The position numbers were made by a program, and so were the translations under genes. From the NCBI RefSeq assembly GCF_003182155.1, contig NZ_QGTG01000001.1:310001-374000 (forward strand): a stretch of 64,000 nt of DNA. The letters are read 5' to 3'. Shown piece by piece: positions 52,023-60,728 of this stretch. How positions within the stretch are numbered: the first letter of the stretch is position 1; each line of letters begins with the position of its first letter. This stretch comes from Chitinophaga sp. S165 (GTDB lineage: Bacteria; Bacteroidota; Bacteroidia; Chitinophagales; Chitinophagaceae). The notes beneath the pieces were generated by a model. The model had not been told where the DNA came from. It saw nothing but the letters and a program-made list of their open reading frames with translations, and ran no database searches.

Positions 52023-53045
52023 TCAGACGGTTTGTCCGGCATCTGTAGCAGGCGCCTTTACGCGCTCTTTATTTAACAGGGGTAATGCAATAAGGCTTGC
52101 CACGCCAACAACCAGTACCAGAAGGGTTTGGGCCGACCATACGATCCATCCGAAAGCATAGGCGGTTGTATCCAGCACTCCGTATACCATCAGGGTCCTT
52201 TGTACCAGGAACTGGTAAGCACCGGTACCGCCGGGCGTTACGATCATCCCTACACTACCGATGATGAGCACTGCGAGGGCTGCTTTCAGGCCCAGGTAAC
52301 GGGTTTCTTCCATACAGTAAAAGCCCAGGTACATCATAGCAAAATACATAGCCCATATGAGGATGGAGTAGAAGATAAACCAGCCTTTCTTTTCCATCTG
52401 ACCGATGGAGCGGATACCATCCCATACGCCGTGAGCCAGCGCACGGATCTTGATACCTATTTTGGAACGGGAAATGAGACGGAAGCCGATATATGAGATC
52501 AGTATAAGTATGATAACAGCGCCTGCGATGATCAGTGAACGTGAGCTGCCTGCGCCACCCAGTTTATTCTCGATGGGATGCCAGATCTCGGCAATGAACA
52601 GTCCACCGATAACGTCTATCTGAATCACAACGGTGATCACCATCAGTATGAGCAGGAGCAGCATATCAACAGCGCGTTCCGCGATCATAGTACCTACCAG
52701 TTTATCTACCGGTATCTTTTCATATCGCGCCACGATACCGCAACGGGTCACTTCACCCAGACGGGGTACGGCCAGATTGGCCAGGTAACCCACCATAACT
52801 GCAAAGAAGGTATTTAGTGTACTAGGGTGATAGCCCATAGGTTCCATAATTAGCTTCCAGCGGACAGCCCGGTACCAGTGACTGGCAATACCGACTATGA
52901 TAACAGGGATCAGCAGCCAGTAATTGGCGTGCTCCAGGGAATTAAAAATGTCATCCTTCTCCTTATCCGTAAGATTATGTGTAACTAACCAAACTAATCC
53001 TAGCCCAATGGCTAAAAAGCAGATAAACTTCAAAAATTTGGGCAT
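52023..53045 (-). CDS. Flippase-like membrane protein (LPG synthase TM region, UPF0104)
   Basis: 340 residues, about eight transmembrane helices. LPG_synthase_TM family features: the first helix at 6-22, SHWYRAVRWKLIMEPMGY (about 58-75) and GYLANLAVPRLGEVTRCGIV (about 90-109), which form the conserved lipid-entry region, and GGTGAYQFLVQRTL near 275-288. The group includes MprF-type flippases and uncharacterised lipid transporters; substrate unknown. Starts 26 bp after panD stops, so it is probably co-transcribed with panC-panD. Confidence 0.8.
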   Translation of the reverse strand: MPKFLKFICFLAIGLGLVWLVTHNLTDKEKDDIFNSLEHANYWLLIPVIIVGIASHWYRAVRWKLIMEPMGYHPSTLNTFFAVMVGYLANLAVPRLGEVTRCGIVARYEKIPVDKLVGTMIAERAVDMLLLLILMVITVVIQIDVIGGLFIAEIWHPIENKLGGAGSSRSLIIAGAVIILILISYIGFRLISRSKIGIKIRALAHGVWDGIRSIGQMEKKGWFIFYSILIWAMYFAMMYLGFYCMEETRYLGLKAALAVLIIGSVGMIVTPGGTGAYQFLVQRTLMVYGVLDTTAYAFGWIVWSAQTLLVLVVGVASLIALPLLNKERVKAPATDAGQTV

Positions 53046-53070
53046 AGTAATAGTCTTTTGGGATCAGCAG

Positions 53071-53415
53071 TTACAATTTATTGTTTTCTTTCGGGAATAT
53101 GGCAATAGGAGTGTGTTTTTTGGCTTCCTCAAATTCCATAGATGCGTAAGAGATAATAATTACAATATCGCCAACCGCACAAAGGCGGGCAGCAGGGCCA
53201 TTCATACAAATAACGCCTGAACCGCGTTTCCCTTTGATGATATAGGTTTCCAGACGGTGTCCGTTGTTAACGTTTACTACCTGTACTTTTTCGTATTCGA
53301 TGAGGTTAGCAGCATCCATCAGGTCTTCATCAATAGTAATGCTTCCTACGTATTGTAAGTTTGCTTCAGTGATAACTGCGCGGTGGATTTTACTTTTCAG
53401 TACTTCAATGTGCAT
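53071..53415 (-). CDS. panD: Aspartate 1-decarboxylase
   Basis: Pyruvoyl enzyme that makes beta-alanine for pantothenate. 114 residues from ATG 53415 ([20 protein letters not shown]). The self-cleavage site Gly24-Ser25 (YVGSITID) and [15 protein letters not shown] are in place. I use this start rather than the longer open frame from 53493 because the family N-terminus matches exactly and a TAnnTTTG box lies about 39 bp upstream. Confidence 0.95.
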   Translation of the reverse strand: MHIEVLKSKIHRAVITEANLQYVGSITIDEDLMDAANLIEYEKVQVVNVNNGHRLETYIIKGKRGSGVICMNGPAARLCAVGDIVIIISYASMEFEEAKKHTPIAIFPKENNKL

Positions 53416-53453
53416 GATAAAAAATATCCCACTGTCGTGGGTCTGGTGTATGG

Positions 53454-53461
53454 CAAAATTA
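53454..53461 (-). promoter_or_regulatory. -7 box of panD
   Basis: Minus-strand TAATTTTG, full TAnnTTTG match, about 38 bp before the ATG at 53415. It implies panD has its own promoter downstream of panC and confirms the shorter panD start. Confidence 0.6.
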
Positions 53462-53543
53462 GGGAAAAAATATAATACAGTGTTCCGGCGCAATTAGCGT
53501 GCTCCGCTGGTAAGTGGCTGTCTGCCGTAATACTTCAGGCAGA

Positions 53544-54401
53544 TCAGTTAACCCGCATGTTGTCTATCAGCCTGACATTACTGCTGATCTCCCTGGCGGC
53601 GACCACGGCGAAAAGCGGCTCTTTACCCGGAGTAGCGGGGAAGTCTACATTTCCGTCAGGCAATATAGAAACCATGTCCAGGTAATCTACATCGAACCCC
53701 TTGCCTTTCAGCTCATTAATGGCATCGCCTGTTATTTCTTTCAGCGAACCTTTTGTCAGATTGTCTTTTATATAATATAATGCCCGGGAAATATGAAGTG
53801 CGTTCTGTCTTTCTGTGGGATTAAGGCGCAGGTTACGGCTGCTCATCGCTAAACCGTCCTGTTCGCGCAGGGTAGGACAGATAACGAGTTCAACGCCCAA
53901 ATTCAGTATCTTTATCAAGCGATTGATAATCAGGCACTGCTGGAAATCCTTTTGTCCCATGAAGAGTTTATCGGGTCGCACGAGGTTTAATAGCTTATGT
54001 ACTACCTGGCCTACGCCCTGGAAGTGACCGGGACGGTGTGCGCCCTCAAGTACGGTTTCCAGCGGACCAAAGTCATAGTGCATTTCAGGAGCCAGGCCAT
54101 TAGGGTACATTTCCTGTACAGATGGCAGGAATAGTACATCCGTTCCGGTGGCAGTCAGCTGAAGGATGTCCTGATCGATGGTAATAGGGTATTTCTCAAA
54201 ATCTGCCGGATCATTAAACTGAGTTGGATTGACAAATATGCTGCATACGACAAGGTCCGTGTTTTCTTTTGCAGCCGAAATAAGGGACAGATGGCCCTGA
54301 TGTAATGCGCCCATAGTAGGCACAAAACCAATACGTTTACCCTCTTTCCGTGCTATTGATAAATGCCTTTCGAGATCGTCTTTCCGCTTGAACAGATACA
54401 T
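53544..54401 (-). CDS. panC: Pantothenate synthetase
   Basis: ATP-dependent condensation of pantoate with beta-alanine. 285 residues. Nucleotide-binding HxGH: FVPTMGALHQGHLSL with His34 and His37; further MGQKDFQQCLII and the catalytic-loop segment LAMSSRNLRLNP (KMSSRN type). Length normal. Divergent from the glycogen synthase-like gene, with promoter sequences in the 109-bp gap between them. Confidence 0.95.
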   Translation of the reverse strand: MYLFKRKDDLERHLSIARKEGKRIGFVPTMGALHQGHLSLISAAKENTDLVVCSIFVNPTQFNDPADFEKYPITIDQDILQLTATGTDVLFLPSVQEMYPNGLAPEMHYDFGPLETVLEGAHRPGHFQGVGQVVHKLLNLVRPDKLFMGQKDFQQCLIINRLIKILNLGVELVICPTLREQDGLAMSSRNLRLNPTERQNALHISRALYYIKDNLTKGSLKEITGDAINELKGKGFDVDYLDMVSILPDGNVDFPATPGKEPLFAVVAAREISSNVRLIDNMRVN

Positions 54402-54462
54402 AATTTATTGCTTAAAAGGATGTTAAAAGTGCCAATTTGTCTTTTCTTCCGTTAAAAATCCG

Positions 54463-54470
54463 TAATTTTG
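54463..54470 (+). promoter_or_regulatory. -7 box of the GT5-type gene
   Basis: TAATTTTG, about 40 bp upstream of the ATG at 54511. Confidence 0.6.
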
Positions 54471-54510
54471 CAAACCAAATTTAAAATTACTGCATTAATA
54501 TCAGCATTAG

Positions 54511-55329
54511 ATGTCCACAAAGAAACGAATTCTTTTTATTGCTCAGGAAATGTCGCCTTATCTGGAACTAACAGAGTATGCGAACATGGTCAATAAAATG
54601 GCAATTAAGTCCAATGAGTCCGGGCTGGAAGTGCGGGTGATCATGCCCCGGTTTGGCATTATCAACGAGAGAAGGCACCGGTTACACGAGGTGGTAAGAC
54701 TGTCTGGCATTAACATTGTAATAGAAGGTGACGATTATCCGTTGATTATCAAGGTGGCATCATTGCCAAACGCCCGTTTGCAGGTTTACTTCCTGGACAA
54801 TGAAGATTACTTCAAGCGTAAGACTTTGTTCACGGACGAAAACGAGCAGTTCTATGACGATAATGCAGCCCGTGCGGTATTCTTCTGTAAAGGAGCATTG
54901 GAAACAGTAAAGAAGTTTGGCTGGCCGCCTGACATTATTCACTGTAGTGGATGGATGACTTCACTGATTCCTTTATATCTGAAGACTGCTTACAAGAAAG
55001 AACCGGTATTTGCCCATTCCAAAGTGGTTTATTCCATGGAGCCAAACTCTTTTAAAGAGAAACTCGGCGCCGGCTTTGTGAAGAAAGCAACCATCAGTAC
55101 CCAGATCAAAGAAAAAGATCTGGAACTATACAAAGAGGGTACTAATAGTGCCCTGAACAGAGGAGCCGGTAAATATGCCGACGCTGTGATACTGGCCGGT
55201 GAAAAGACAGAAAAGAAAGTAGTGGATGAGCTCAAGGCGGAAAAAGGCAAGATCATTCTCCCTTACAAAAAGGAAAATGAAGATCTGGCAGATTATCTGC
55301 AGTTGTACAACCAGCTACTTGGAAAATAA
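54511..55329 (+). CDS. Glycogen/starch synthase N-terminal domain (GT5-like) protein
   Basis: 272 residues matching only the N-terminal Rossmann half of glycogen synthase: KRILFIAQEMSPYLELTEYA (about 4-23), VRVIMPRFGIINERRHRLHE, DDNAARAVFFCKGALETVKK and PDIIHCSGWMTSLIPLYLKT. GT5 enzymes need a second domain to bind ADP-glucose, and no such domain follows here. In Bacteroidota such short proteins are common next to metK or panC and are annotated as glycogen synthases; whether they are active is unclear. A strong terminator follows at 55342. Confidence 0.78.
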   Translation: MSTKKRILFIAQEMSPYLELTEYANMVNKMAIKSNESGLEVRVIMPRFGIINERRHRLHEVVRLSGINIVIEGDDYPLIIKVASLPNARLQVYFLDNEDYFKRKTLFTDENEQFYDDNAARAVFFCKGALETVKKFGWPPDIIHCSGWMTSLIPLYLKTAYKKEPVFAHSKVVYSMEPNSFKEKLGAGFVKKATISTQIKEKDLELYKEGTNSALNRGAGKYADAVILAGEKTEKKVVDELKAEKGKIILPYKKENEDLADYLQLYNQLLGK

Positions 55330-55341
55330 TTTTTCCTTCAG

Positions 55342-55372
55342 AAAAAGCCCCGTTCCAAACGGGGCTTTTTTT
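55342..55372 (+). terminator. Terminator after the GT5-like gene
   Basis: AAAAAGCCCCGTT, CC loop, AAACGGGGCTTTTT plus T-run. Very strong stem. Confidence 0.9.
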
Positions 55373-55406
55373 ATTCTCTGAAAAGCTCATTCTCAAACTA
55401 TTTTCC

Positions 55407-55414
55407 TATTTTTG
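55407..55414 (+). promoter_or_regulatory. -7 box of metK
   Basis: TATTTTTG, full TAnnTTTG match. Transcription would start near 55421, giving an ~88-nt leader. Confidence 0.6.
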
Positions 55415-55420
55415 CCGCGG

Positions 55421-55462
55421 TTTACCATGAGGCATACCACCAAAATGCAAAAAGTTGGTAAA
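55421..55462 (+). promoter_or_regulatory. Structured leader of metK, possible regulatory element
   Basis: Two nested helices: TTTACCA (55421-55427) with TGGTAAA (55456-55462), and GCAT (55432-55435) with ATGC (55445-55448), loop ACCACCAAA. It begins where transcription should start. It does not match the SAM-II or SAM-I patterns I know. Regulation by SAM is a hypothesis from the gene it precedes. Confidence 0.35.
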
Positions 55463-55508
55463 TTGTACTAAATCAATACTTATCTAAAAGCCGAAATTCA
55501 ATTATTTT

Positions 55509-56762
55509 ATGCCTTATTTATTTACCTCAGAATCAGTTTCCGAAGGCCATCCGGATAAAGTGGCCGATCAGATTTCCGATGCGCTGATTGATCATTTCCT
55601 TGCTTATGATACTACATCAAAGGTGGCATGTGAAACGCTGGTAACAACCGGTCAGGTGGTATTGGCTGGTGAAGTAAAGTCTGAAGCTTACCTGGATGTG
55701 CAGGAAATTGCTCGCGAGGTAATCCGTAAGATAGGCTATACAAAGAGCGAATACATGTTCGAGGCTAACTCCTGCGGTATCTTCTCTGCGATCCACGAAC
55801 AATCTCCTGATATCAACCAGGGTGTTGAGCGTAAGAACCCTGAAGAACAGGGCGCCGGCGACCAGGGTATGATGTTCGGTTACGCTACCCGTGAAACTGA
55901 AAACTATATGCCGCTGGCACTGGACCTCGCTCACAAACTGCTGATCGAGCTGGCTGCTATCCGCCGCGAAAATAAAGAGATCTCTTACCTGCGTCCTGAC
56001 GCTAAGTCACAGGTAACGATTGAATATTCTGACGATAACAGACCTGTTCGTATTGACACTATCGTTATCTCTACACAGCATGATGATTTCGACAGTGAGG
56101 AGAAAATGCTGGGTAAGATCAAAGAGGACATGATCAAGATTCTGATCCCGCGTGTGAAGGCACAGCTGAAACCTGAGTTACAGTCACTGTTCAATGACCA
56201 GATCACCTACCATATCAACCCGACCGGTAAATTTGTGATCGGTGGTCCTCATGGTGATACCGGCTTAACAGGCCGTAAGATCATCGTTGATACTTATGGT
56301 GGTAAAGGCGCTCACGGTGGTGGTGCATTCTCCGGTAAAGATCCTTCTAAAGTAGACCGTTCTGCAGCTTATGCTACCCGTCACATTGCTAAGAACCTGG
56401 TAGCTGCCGGTCTTTGCGATGAAGCACTGGTACAGGTATCTTACGCAATCGGTGTAGCCAAACCTTGTGGCCTGTTCATCGACACCCGCGGTACTGCTAA
56501 AGTTAAACTGACCGATGGTGAGATTGCAAAGAAAGTGGAACAGATCTTCGACCTGCGTCCTTACGCTATCGAACAACGTCTGAAACTGCGTAACCCTATC
56601 TATAGCGATACTGCTGCTTATGGCCACATGGGCCGCGACAGCAAAGTAGTTACCAAAGTGTTCAACAAGGGTAAAAAGAACGAGAAGAAAGTGGAAGTGG
56701 AATTGTTTACCTGGGAGAAACTGGACTACGTTGAAAAAGTAAAATCAGCATTCGGATTGTAA
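55509..56762 (+). CDS. metK: S-adenosylmethionine synthetase
   Basis: Makes SAM from methionine and ATP. 417 residues; His14 and Asp16 in [14 protein letters not shown], the [15 protein letters not shown] hexapeptide loop (about 116-130), the [18 protein letters not shown] metal loop (about 275-292). Codon use is strongly biased toward a small set (CTG, CGT, GGT), as for a highly expressed gene. About 20-30 residues longer than E. coli MetK, as is common in Bacteroidota, including an extra Lys-rich stretch [15 protein letters not shown] near the end. Confidence 0.96.
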   Translation: MPYLFTSESVSEGHPDKVADQISDALIDHFLAYDTTSKVACETLVTTGQVVLAGEVKSEAYLDVQEIAREVIRKIGYTKSEYMFEANSCGIFSAIHEQSPDINQGVERKNPEEQGAGDQGMMFGYATRETENYMPLALDLAHKLLIELAAIRRENKEISYLRPDAKSQVTIEYSDDNRPVRIDTIVISTQHDDFDSEEKMLGKIKEDMIKILIPRVKAQLKPELQSLFNDQITYHINPTGKFVIGGPHGDTGLTGRKIIVDTYGGKGAHGGGAFSGKDPSKVDRSAAYATRHIAKNLVAAGLCDEALVQVSYAIGVAKPCGLFIDTRGTAKVKLTDGEIAKKVEQIFDLRPYAIEQRLKLRNPIYSDTAAYGHMGRDSKVVTKVFNKGKKNEKKVEVELFTWEKLDYVEKVKSAFGL

Positions 56763-56789
56763 TCACATCCGCTGTAAATAATTAAAAGG

Positions 56790-56822
56790 ACCGTCTCATG
56801 AATAATGAGGCGGTTTTTTTTG
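56790..56822 (+). terminator. Terminator of metK
   Basis: ACCGTCTCAT / ATGAGGCGGT followed by a run of Ts (G-U pairs in the stem). Confidence 0.8.
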
Positions 56823-56861
56823 TTATATCTGGTATCTGGGCATATGAGTTGCATACAGATA

Positions 56862-56963
56862 CCGCTTATATACCGCTTAGATACCGCTCATCCTACGTTG
56901 ATCTTACGTTCATGAACGTAGGATTAACGTAGGATGAGCGGTATCTAAGCGGTATATAAGCGG
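56862..56963. repeat. 102-bp near-perfect palindrome between metK and the cytosine deaminase gene
   Basis: Centred between 56912 and 56913. Outer arms of 38 bp (56862-56899 and 56926-56963) are exact reverse complements, then 5 bp with two mismatches, then an exact 16-bp core TACGTTCATGAACGTA. The arm is itself built of iterated words (CCGCTTATATA, CCGCTTAGATA, CCGCTCAT). Confidence 0.9.
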
Positions 56964-57096
56964 GTATTGATAGTTTACTGACTTGCATACATCTTGCATG
57001 TATGGACCTCAAAGGCCGGTGCGTTGTCAGCGAACCGAATTATTAAGTATCTTAGAATCAGTAAAATATCCCCGGTTCTCCTAAACACTATCTCAG

Positions 57097-57537
57097 ATGA
57101 CGAATAATTTTATGTCAGTTGCCATATACGAAGCATTAATGGGTCTTGAAGAAGGCGGAATCCCTATCGGGTCTGTCCTGGTCCACAATGGCAATATCAT
57201 CGGGCGTGGACATAACCAAAGAGTGCAGAAAGGCAGTGTAATCCTCCATGGGGAAATGGATGCACTCGAAAATGTCGGCCGGCTTTCAGCTGAAGTCTAT
57301 AAGGAGTGTACCCTGTATACAACGTTGTCTCCCTGTCATATGTGTACCGGCGCAATATTGCTATATGGCATACAAAAGGTCGTCATCGGAGAGAACAAGA
57401 CATTCATGGGAGCAGAAGATCTGTTGAAAGCGTACAATCTCGAAGTGATCGTGGAAAACAATGAGCAATGCATTGAGATCATGCAACAGTTCATTCAACA
57501 ACATCCGGAGCTTTGGAATGAAGATATTGGCAAATAA
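57097..57537 (+). CDS. Cytosine deaminase, yeast Fcy1-like
   Basis: 146 residues of the zinc CDA fold. Close in pattern to fungal cytosine deaminase: GGIPIGSVLVHNGNIIGRGH, RVQKGSVILHGEMDALENVG, YTTLSPCHMCTGAILLYGI and a WNEDIG end, all matching Fcy1 positions. Zinc/catalytic residues His51, Glu53 (HGE), Cys80 and Cys83 (PCHMC). The family deaminates cytosine to uracil for salvage. Bacterial CodA is unrelated in fold, so a Fcy1-type enzyme is of note. tRNA adenosine deaminase TadA is the main alternative, but the N-terminal and C-terminal motifs fit Fcy1 better. Confidence 0.82.
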   Translation: MTNNFMSVAIYEALMGLEEGGIPIGSVLVHNGNIIGRGHNQRVQKGSVILHGEMDALENVGRLSAEVYKECTLYTTLSPCHMCTGAILLYGIQKVVIGENKTFMGAEDLLKAYNLEVIVENNEQCIEIMQQFIQQHPELWNEDIGK

Positions 57538-57543
57538 AAAAGA

Positions 57544-57587
57544 AAACCGCCCCATTGCGGGACGGCTTCTTTGCTTGTGGGCGGTTT
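57544..57587. terminator. Bidirectional terminator between convergent genes
   Basis: AAACCGCCC (57544-57552) pairs with GGGCGGTTT (57579-57587), with an inner GC-rich stretch, between the cytosine deaminase and GMC oxidoreductase genes. Confidence 0.65.
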
Positions 57588-57599
57588 ATCAATAAAAGC

Positions 57600-59300
57600 T
57601 CAAAGGTTCCCTTTCTTCAGTTCTCCGACAGCGAAATCGCAAGCCCTCGCTGTTAGCGCCATATATGTCAGCGACGGGTTCTGACAGGCTGACGATGTCA
57701 TAGAACTACCGTCAGTAATAAATACGTTCTTCACTTCATGCAGCTGATTATTACCATTCAGTACAGAAGTTTTAGGATCACTTCCCATACGGGCAGTTCC
57801 CATTTCATGCACACATTCTCCTCCGACATAATTATAGTCAAAGCCCGATACGTTTGAGAAACCGCTTTTCTCCAGCATCTCTGCGGCGCTATGCTGCATA
57901 TCCTTGCGCATGGTCTTTTCATTATCACGGATCGAGAATGCCACTTTAGCCAATGGCAGTCCCCATTTATCTTTTTGCGTTGGATCCAGCGTTACCCTGT
58001 TATCGGCATAGGGAAGGGTCTCTCCCCATGCACCCAGCCAGAATGCCCATTTGCCGGGACGCAACAGTTTTTCTTTGAATGATTTACCAAAGCCGTCTTC
58101 TGTTAACCCGGTATACATCCAACCTTCACGTTCGGCGTATCCCTGATAGCCGAAGCCACGGACATAATCTTGCCTGGAAGCAGCATCGCCCAGGTTCCGG
58201 AAGCGGGGAATATATATCCCTGTAGGCCTTCTGCCTTCATAGTACCAGTCTTCCATGCCATGATAATCGCCCATAGCGCCTACCTTAAAATGATGGTCCA
58301 TGAGATGTCTTCCAACGAGGTCGTTCGAGTTACCTAATCCCTGAGGAAAAGCGTCCGAAGTGGAGTGGAGTAATACAAAAGCAGAACCGATGGTAGAAGC
58401 GTTCAGGAAAACGATCTTCGCATAGAAGTCGGTCACTTCATGTGTTTCCGCATCAATTACACGAACACCGGTGGCCTTTCCTTTCTCTTTGTCATACAGG
58501 ATCTCTGATACGATGGAGAAAGGCCGTAGTGTCATATTTCCGGTTGCAGCAGCAGCCGGCAGTGTAGCGGCGTTACTGCTGAAATAACCGCCATACGGGC
58601 ATCCGCGGCTACAGAGATTACGGTACTGACAGGGTGTACGTCCACGCCAGCCGCGTGTCAGATTAGCAACCCTGCCTATGGTAACACATCGTCCGTCAAA
58701 GCGTTGCTTCACCTGTTCACGGAAATGTTTTTCCAATATGTTCATTTCCATAGGAGGGAGAAACTCTCCATCAGGTAATTGTGGGAGTCCTTCCGGTTGT
58801 CCGCTGATACCTGCAAACTGTTCAACATAGCTGTACCAGGGCGCCAGGTCTTTATAACGGATAGGCCAGTCCACACCGTGACCATCTTTTCCGTTGGCCT
58901 CAAAATCGAGATCACTGAGGCGGTAACTCTGACGTCCCCACGTAAGGGAACGACCGCCTACCTGGTATCCTCTGACCCAGTGGAAGGGTTTTTCCTGAAT
59001 ATATGGATGCTCTTTATCCCGTACAAAGAAATGCTTATTACCTTCATTGTATTCAGCACTCTGGACAGGATCTTCTGCAAAGTCCTTTTCTGTGTTTAAT
59101 CCGCCATGAGCGAATTCCCAGGGTGTTTTAAGCGTGGTAACATAGTCTTTGACATGCTCCACGTTACGCCCTCTTTCCAATACCAATGTCTTCAGTCCCT
59201 TTTCGCACAATTCTTTGGCTGCCCAGCCGCCGCTGATGCCAGAGCCGATAACAATGGCATCATAAGTGCGTTGCTGAGCACTTTTTATGTTCAGATTCAT
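57600..59300 (-). CDS. GMC-family FAD oxidoreductase
   Basis: 566 residues. FAD-binding GSGISG at 19-24 in YDAIVIGSGISGGWAAKELC, the GRSLTWGRQSYRLSD segment (about 118-132), three Cys in CQYRNLCSRGC near 225, and the GMC C-terminal domain with GGECVHEMGTARMGSDP (about 495-511) and NPSLTYMALTARAC. Family enzymes oxidise alcohols or sugars; this subtype pairs with the gluconate 2-dehydrogenase subunit 3-like protein encoded next upstream (71 bp away), so a periplasmic sugar dehydrogenase complex is plausible. It has no signal peptide of its own and may be exported with its Tat partner. Confidence 0.85.
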   Translation of the reverse strand: MNLNIKSAQQRTYDAIVIGSGISGGWAAKELCEKGLKTLVLERGRNVEHVKDYVTTLKTPWEFAHGGLNTEKDFAEDPVQSAEYNEGNKHFFVRDKEHPYIQEKPFHWVRGYQVGGRSLTWGRQSYRLSDLDFEANGKDGHGVDWPIRYKDLAPWYSYVEQFAGISGQPEGLPQLPDGEFLPPMEMNILEKHFREQVKQRFDGRCVTIGRVANLTRGWRGRTPCQYRNLCSRGCPYGGYFSSNAATLPAAAATGNMTLRPFSIVSEILYDKEKGKATGVRVIDAETHEVTDFYAKIVFLNASTIGSAFVLLHSTSDAFPQGLGNSNDLVGRHLMDHHFKVGAMGDYHGMEDWYYEGRRPTGIYIPRFRNLGDAASRQDYVRGFGYQGYAEREGWMYTGLTEDGFGKSFKEKLLRPGKWAFWLGAWGETLPYADNRVTLDPTQKDKWGLPLAKVAFSIRDNEKTMRKDMQHSAAEMLEKSGFSNVSGFDYNYVGGECVHEMGTARMGSDPKTSVLNGNNQLHEVKNVFITDGSSMTSSACQNPSLTYMALTARACDFAVGELKKGNL

Positions 59301-59370
59301 GATTTTCTACAAGGATTACTGGTTAGGCTGCAAACCCTCCGGCGGCAGCGCTGTAATGACCTGTCTTAAG

Positions 59371-59946
59371 TTATTCTGTTGCCCAGGCCTTCTGCCCGGG
59401 TTTCAATCTTACAGCACCCGCGTAATGTCCCGGAACATAGTCAAAGGCAAGACCGCGCGTAGCGCCTTCCATGGATGTACAGTAACCAATTACGGTATAC
59501 TTTTTCATGATCACAAAGAAGGAATCTCCCAGAACTTTGTGAGAGATCTTTCCGGCGATGCCTTTATAAGGGCGGTCCCGCCTTTCGAAGTGGCCGGCAA
59601 TAGCCTCACGCTGTTCAATGGTACAGCGTACGAAGGAACGGCCATAATGTTGGCTGGCATAGGCTTCGACTTCGTCAAGTCCCATAATGAAACGGTTCTG
59701 TTCCTTTTTAGGGGTACAGTCCTCGATCATCCTGATAATAAACGGGCTGACACCTGCTGCTTTAGCACCAGGTGTATCTGTAGCAGGTATGATGGTTTCC
59801 GCAAGCTCGGTGATCAGCGCCTGGTGAGCCTTTAGCTTTTCCAGTTCAGGCGTGCTGTAAAGCCTGCGCAGCCTGATGCCCGACCAGGCTGCCGCACCGG
59901 CGCCGGCCAGCAGGAACAAGCTGCCGATAGCTTTTCTCCGGTTCAT
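59371..59946 (-). CDS. Gluconate 2-dehydrogenase subunit 3-like protein
   Basis: About 191 residues from the ATG at 59946 (MNRRKAIGSLFLLAGAGAAA), which overlaps the stop of the upstream hydrolase by the usual ATGA. Twin-arginine-type signal (NRRKAIG then a hydrophobic stretch), suggesting Tat export together with the GMC subunit. Family motif LITELAETIIPATDTPGAKA and the C-terminal GYCTSMEGATRGLAFDYVPG are visible. The longer frame from 59973 would overlap the hydrolase by 31 bp and is unlikely. Confidence 0.85.
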   Translation of the reverse strand: MNRRKAIGSLFLLAGAGAAAWSGIRLRRLYSTPELEKLKAHQALITELAETIIPATDTPGAKAAGVSPFIIRMIEDCTPKKEQNRFIMGLDEVEAYASQHYGRSFVRCTIEQREAIAGHFERRDRPYKGIAGKISHKVLGDSFFVIMKKYTVIGYCTSMEGATRGLAFDYVPGHYAGAVRLKPGQKAWATE

Positions 59947-60728
59947 TTTTTTCTTTTGTATTGAAGCATCCATTCATAAATGCTCAGATTGTCTGTACTG
60001 TCCCTGTAGGCAGGGTCGTAGAACTCATGCCAGCCGGTATGTGCTTTCCCGTGTTTTGTGAGCTTTACAAGCCCTTTCTGATAGTGATTGGTACTATCTA
60101 TGCAGCGGAGGCTGTTCTCAAGGAATTGAGGCTCTGCAGTGCCGGCAAAGTACCATGCATGAACGCCTGCATCGGTCACCAGTTTAAACCGGCCGTAATT
60201 TTCCGGGTACATGGGCGCTGGCGACATAGGAACAGTAGCTGCGATACGGGAGGTAAGATGTTTACTGTCGGTCATCGACATCAGCGTACACCATCCGCCT
60301 GCACTGTAACCTGTCAGATAGATACGTGAAGAATCCACAGGATATTTCTTCAGGATATCATTCAGGATAAATTCGAGCTGTGGCGGATTAATACCCCAGC
60401 TTTCCGCCAGGGGAGCTAACACCATAAACTTGTAGAGTTTACCATCAGCCTTGTTGATGGCCTCGATCTTCCGGCCTTCTTTGATCTGACGGGGAATGCC
60501 TTCCCTGTATAATTTTGAGATGTCGTGACCGGCGATGCTTTTGCCGTGAAAACAAACGATCAAGGGAAACTTTTCTTTAGGACTGCCTTGCGGCACGTGT
60601 AGTAAAGCTGGAACCTTGTGCCATTCATCGGTCGGGACAATTATTTGCCTGAAGCCTCCAATGAAACCTGGAGCGCCTGCCATTGCCGGGATAGTCAGCA
60701 AGGCAAGTAATAATACTTTTTTCATCAT
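59943..60728 (-). CDS. Secreted alpha/beta hydrolase (esterase-like)
   Basis: 261 residues with signal peptide (MMKKVLLLALLTIPAMA). Alpha/beta-hydrolase features: PLIVCFHGKSIAGHD (oxyanion region), nucleophile elbow TGYSAGGW near 141-148 and a likely catalytic His in KAHTGWHEFYDPAY. Similar to prolyl oligopeptidase/phospholipase-carboxylesterase type esterases; substrate not predictable. First base of its frame is adjacent to the stop of the acyltransferase, and its stop overlaps the GMC small subunit, so all are one operon. Confidence 0.8.
   Translation of the reverse strand: MMKKVLLLALLTIPAMAGAPGFIGGFRQIIVPTDEWHKVPALLHVPQGSPKEKFPLIVCFHGKSIAGHDISKLYREGIPRQIKEGRKIEAINKADGKLYKFMVLAPLAESWGINPPQLEFILNDILKKYPVDSSRIYLTGYSAGGWCTLMSMTDSKHLTSRIAATVPMSPAPMYPENYGRFKLVTDAGVHAWYFAGTAEPQFLENSLRCIDSTNHYQKGLVKLTKHGKAHTGWHEFYDPAYRDSTDNLSIYEWMLQYKRKK

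Noticed and set aside
55421..55508. SAM-II or SAM-I riboswitch before metK
   Set aside because: The leader lacks the conserved words of those aptamers; only a generic stem is seen.
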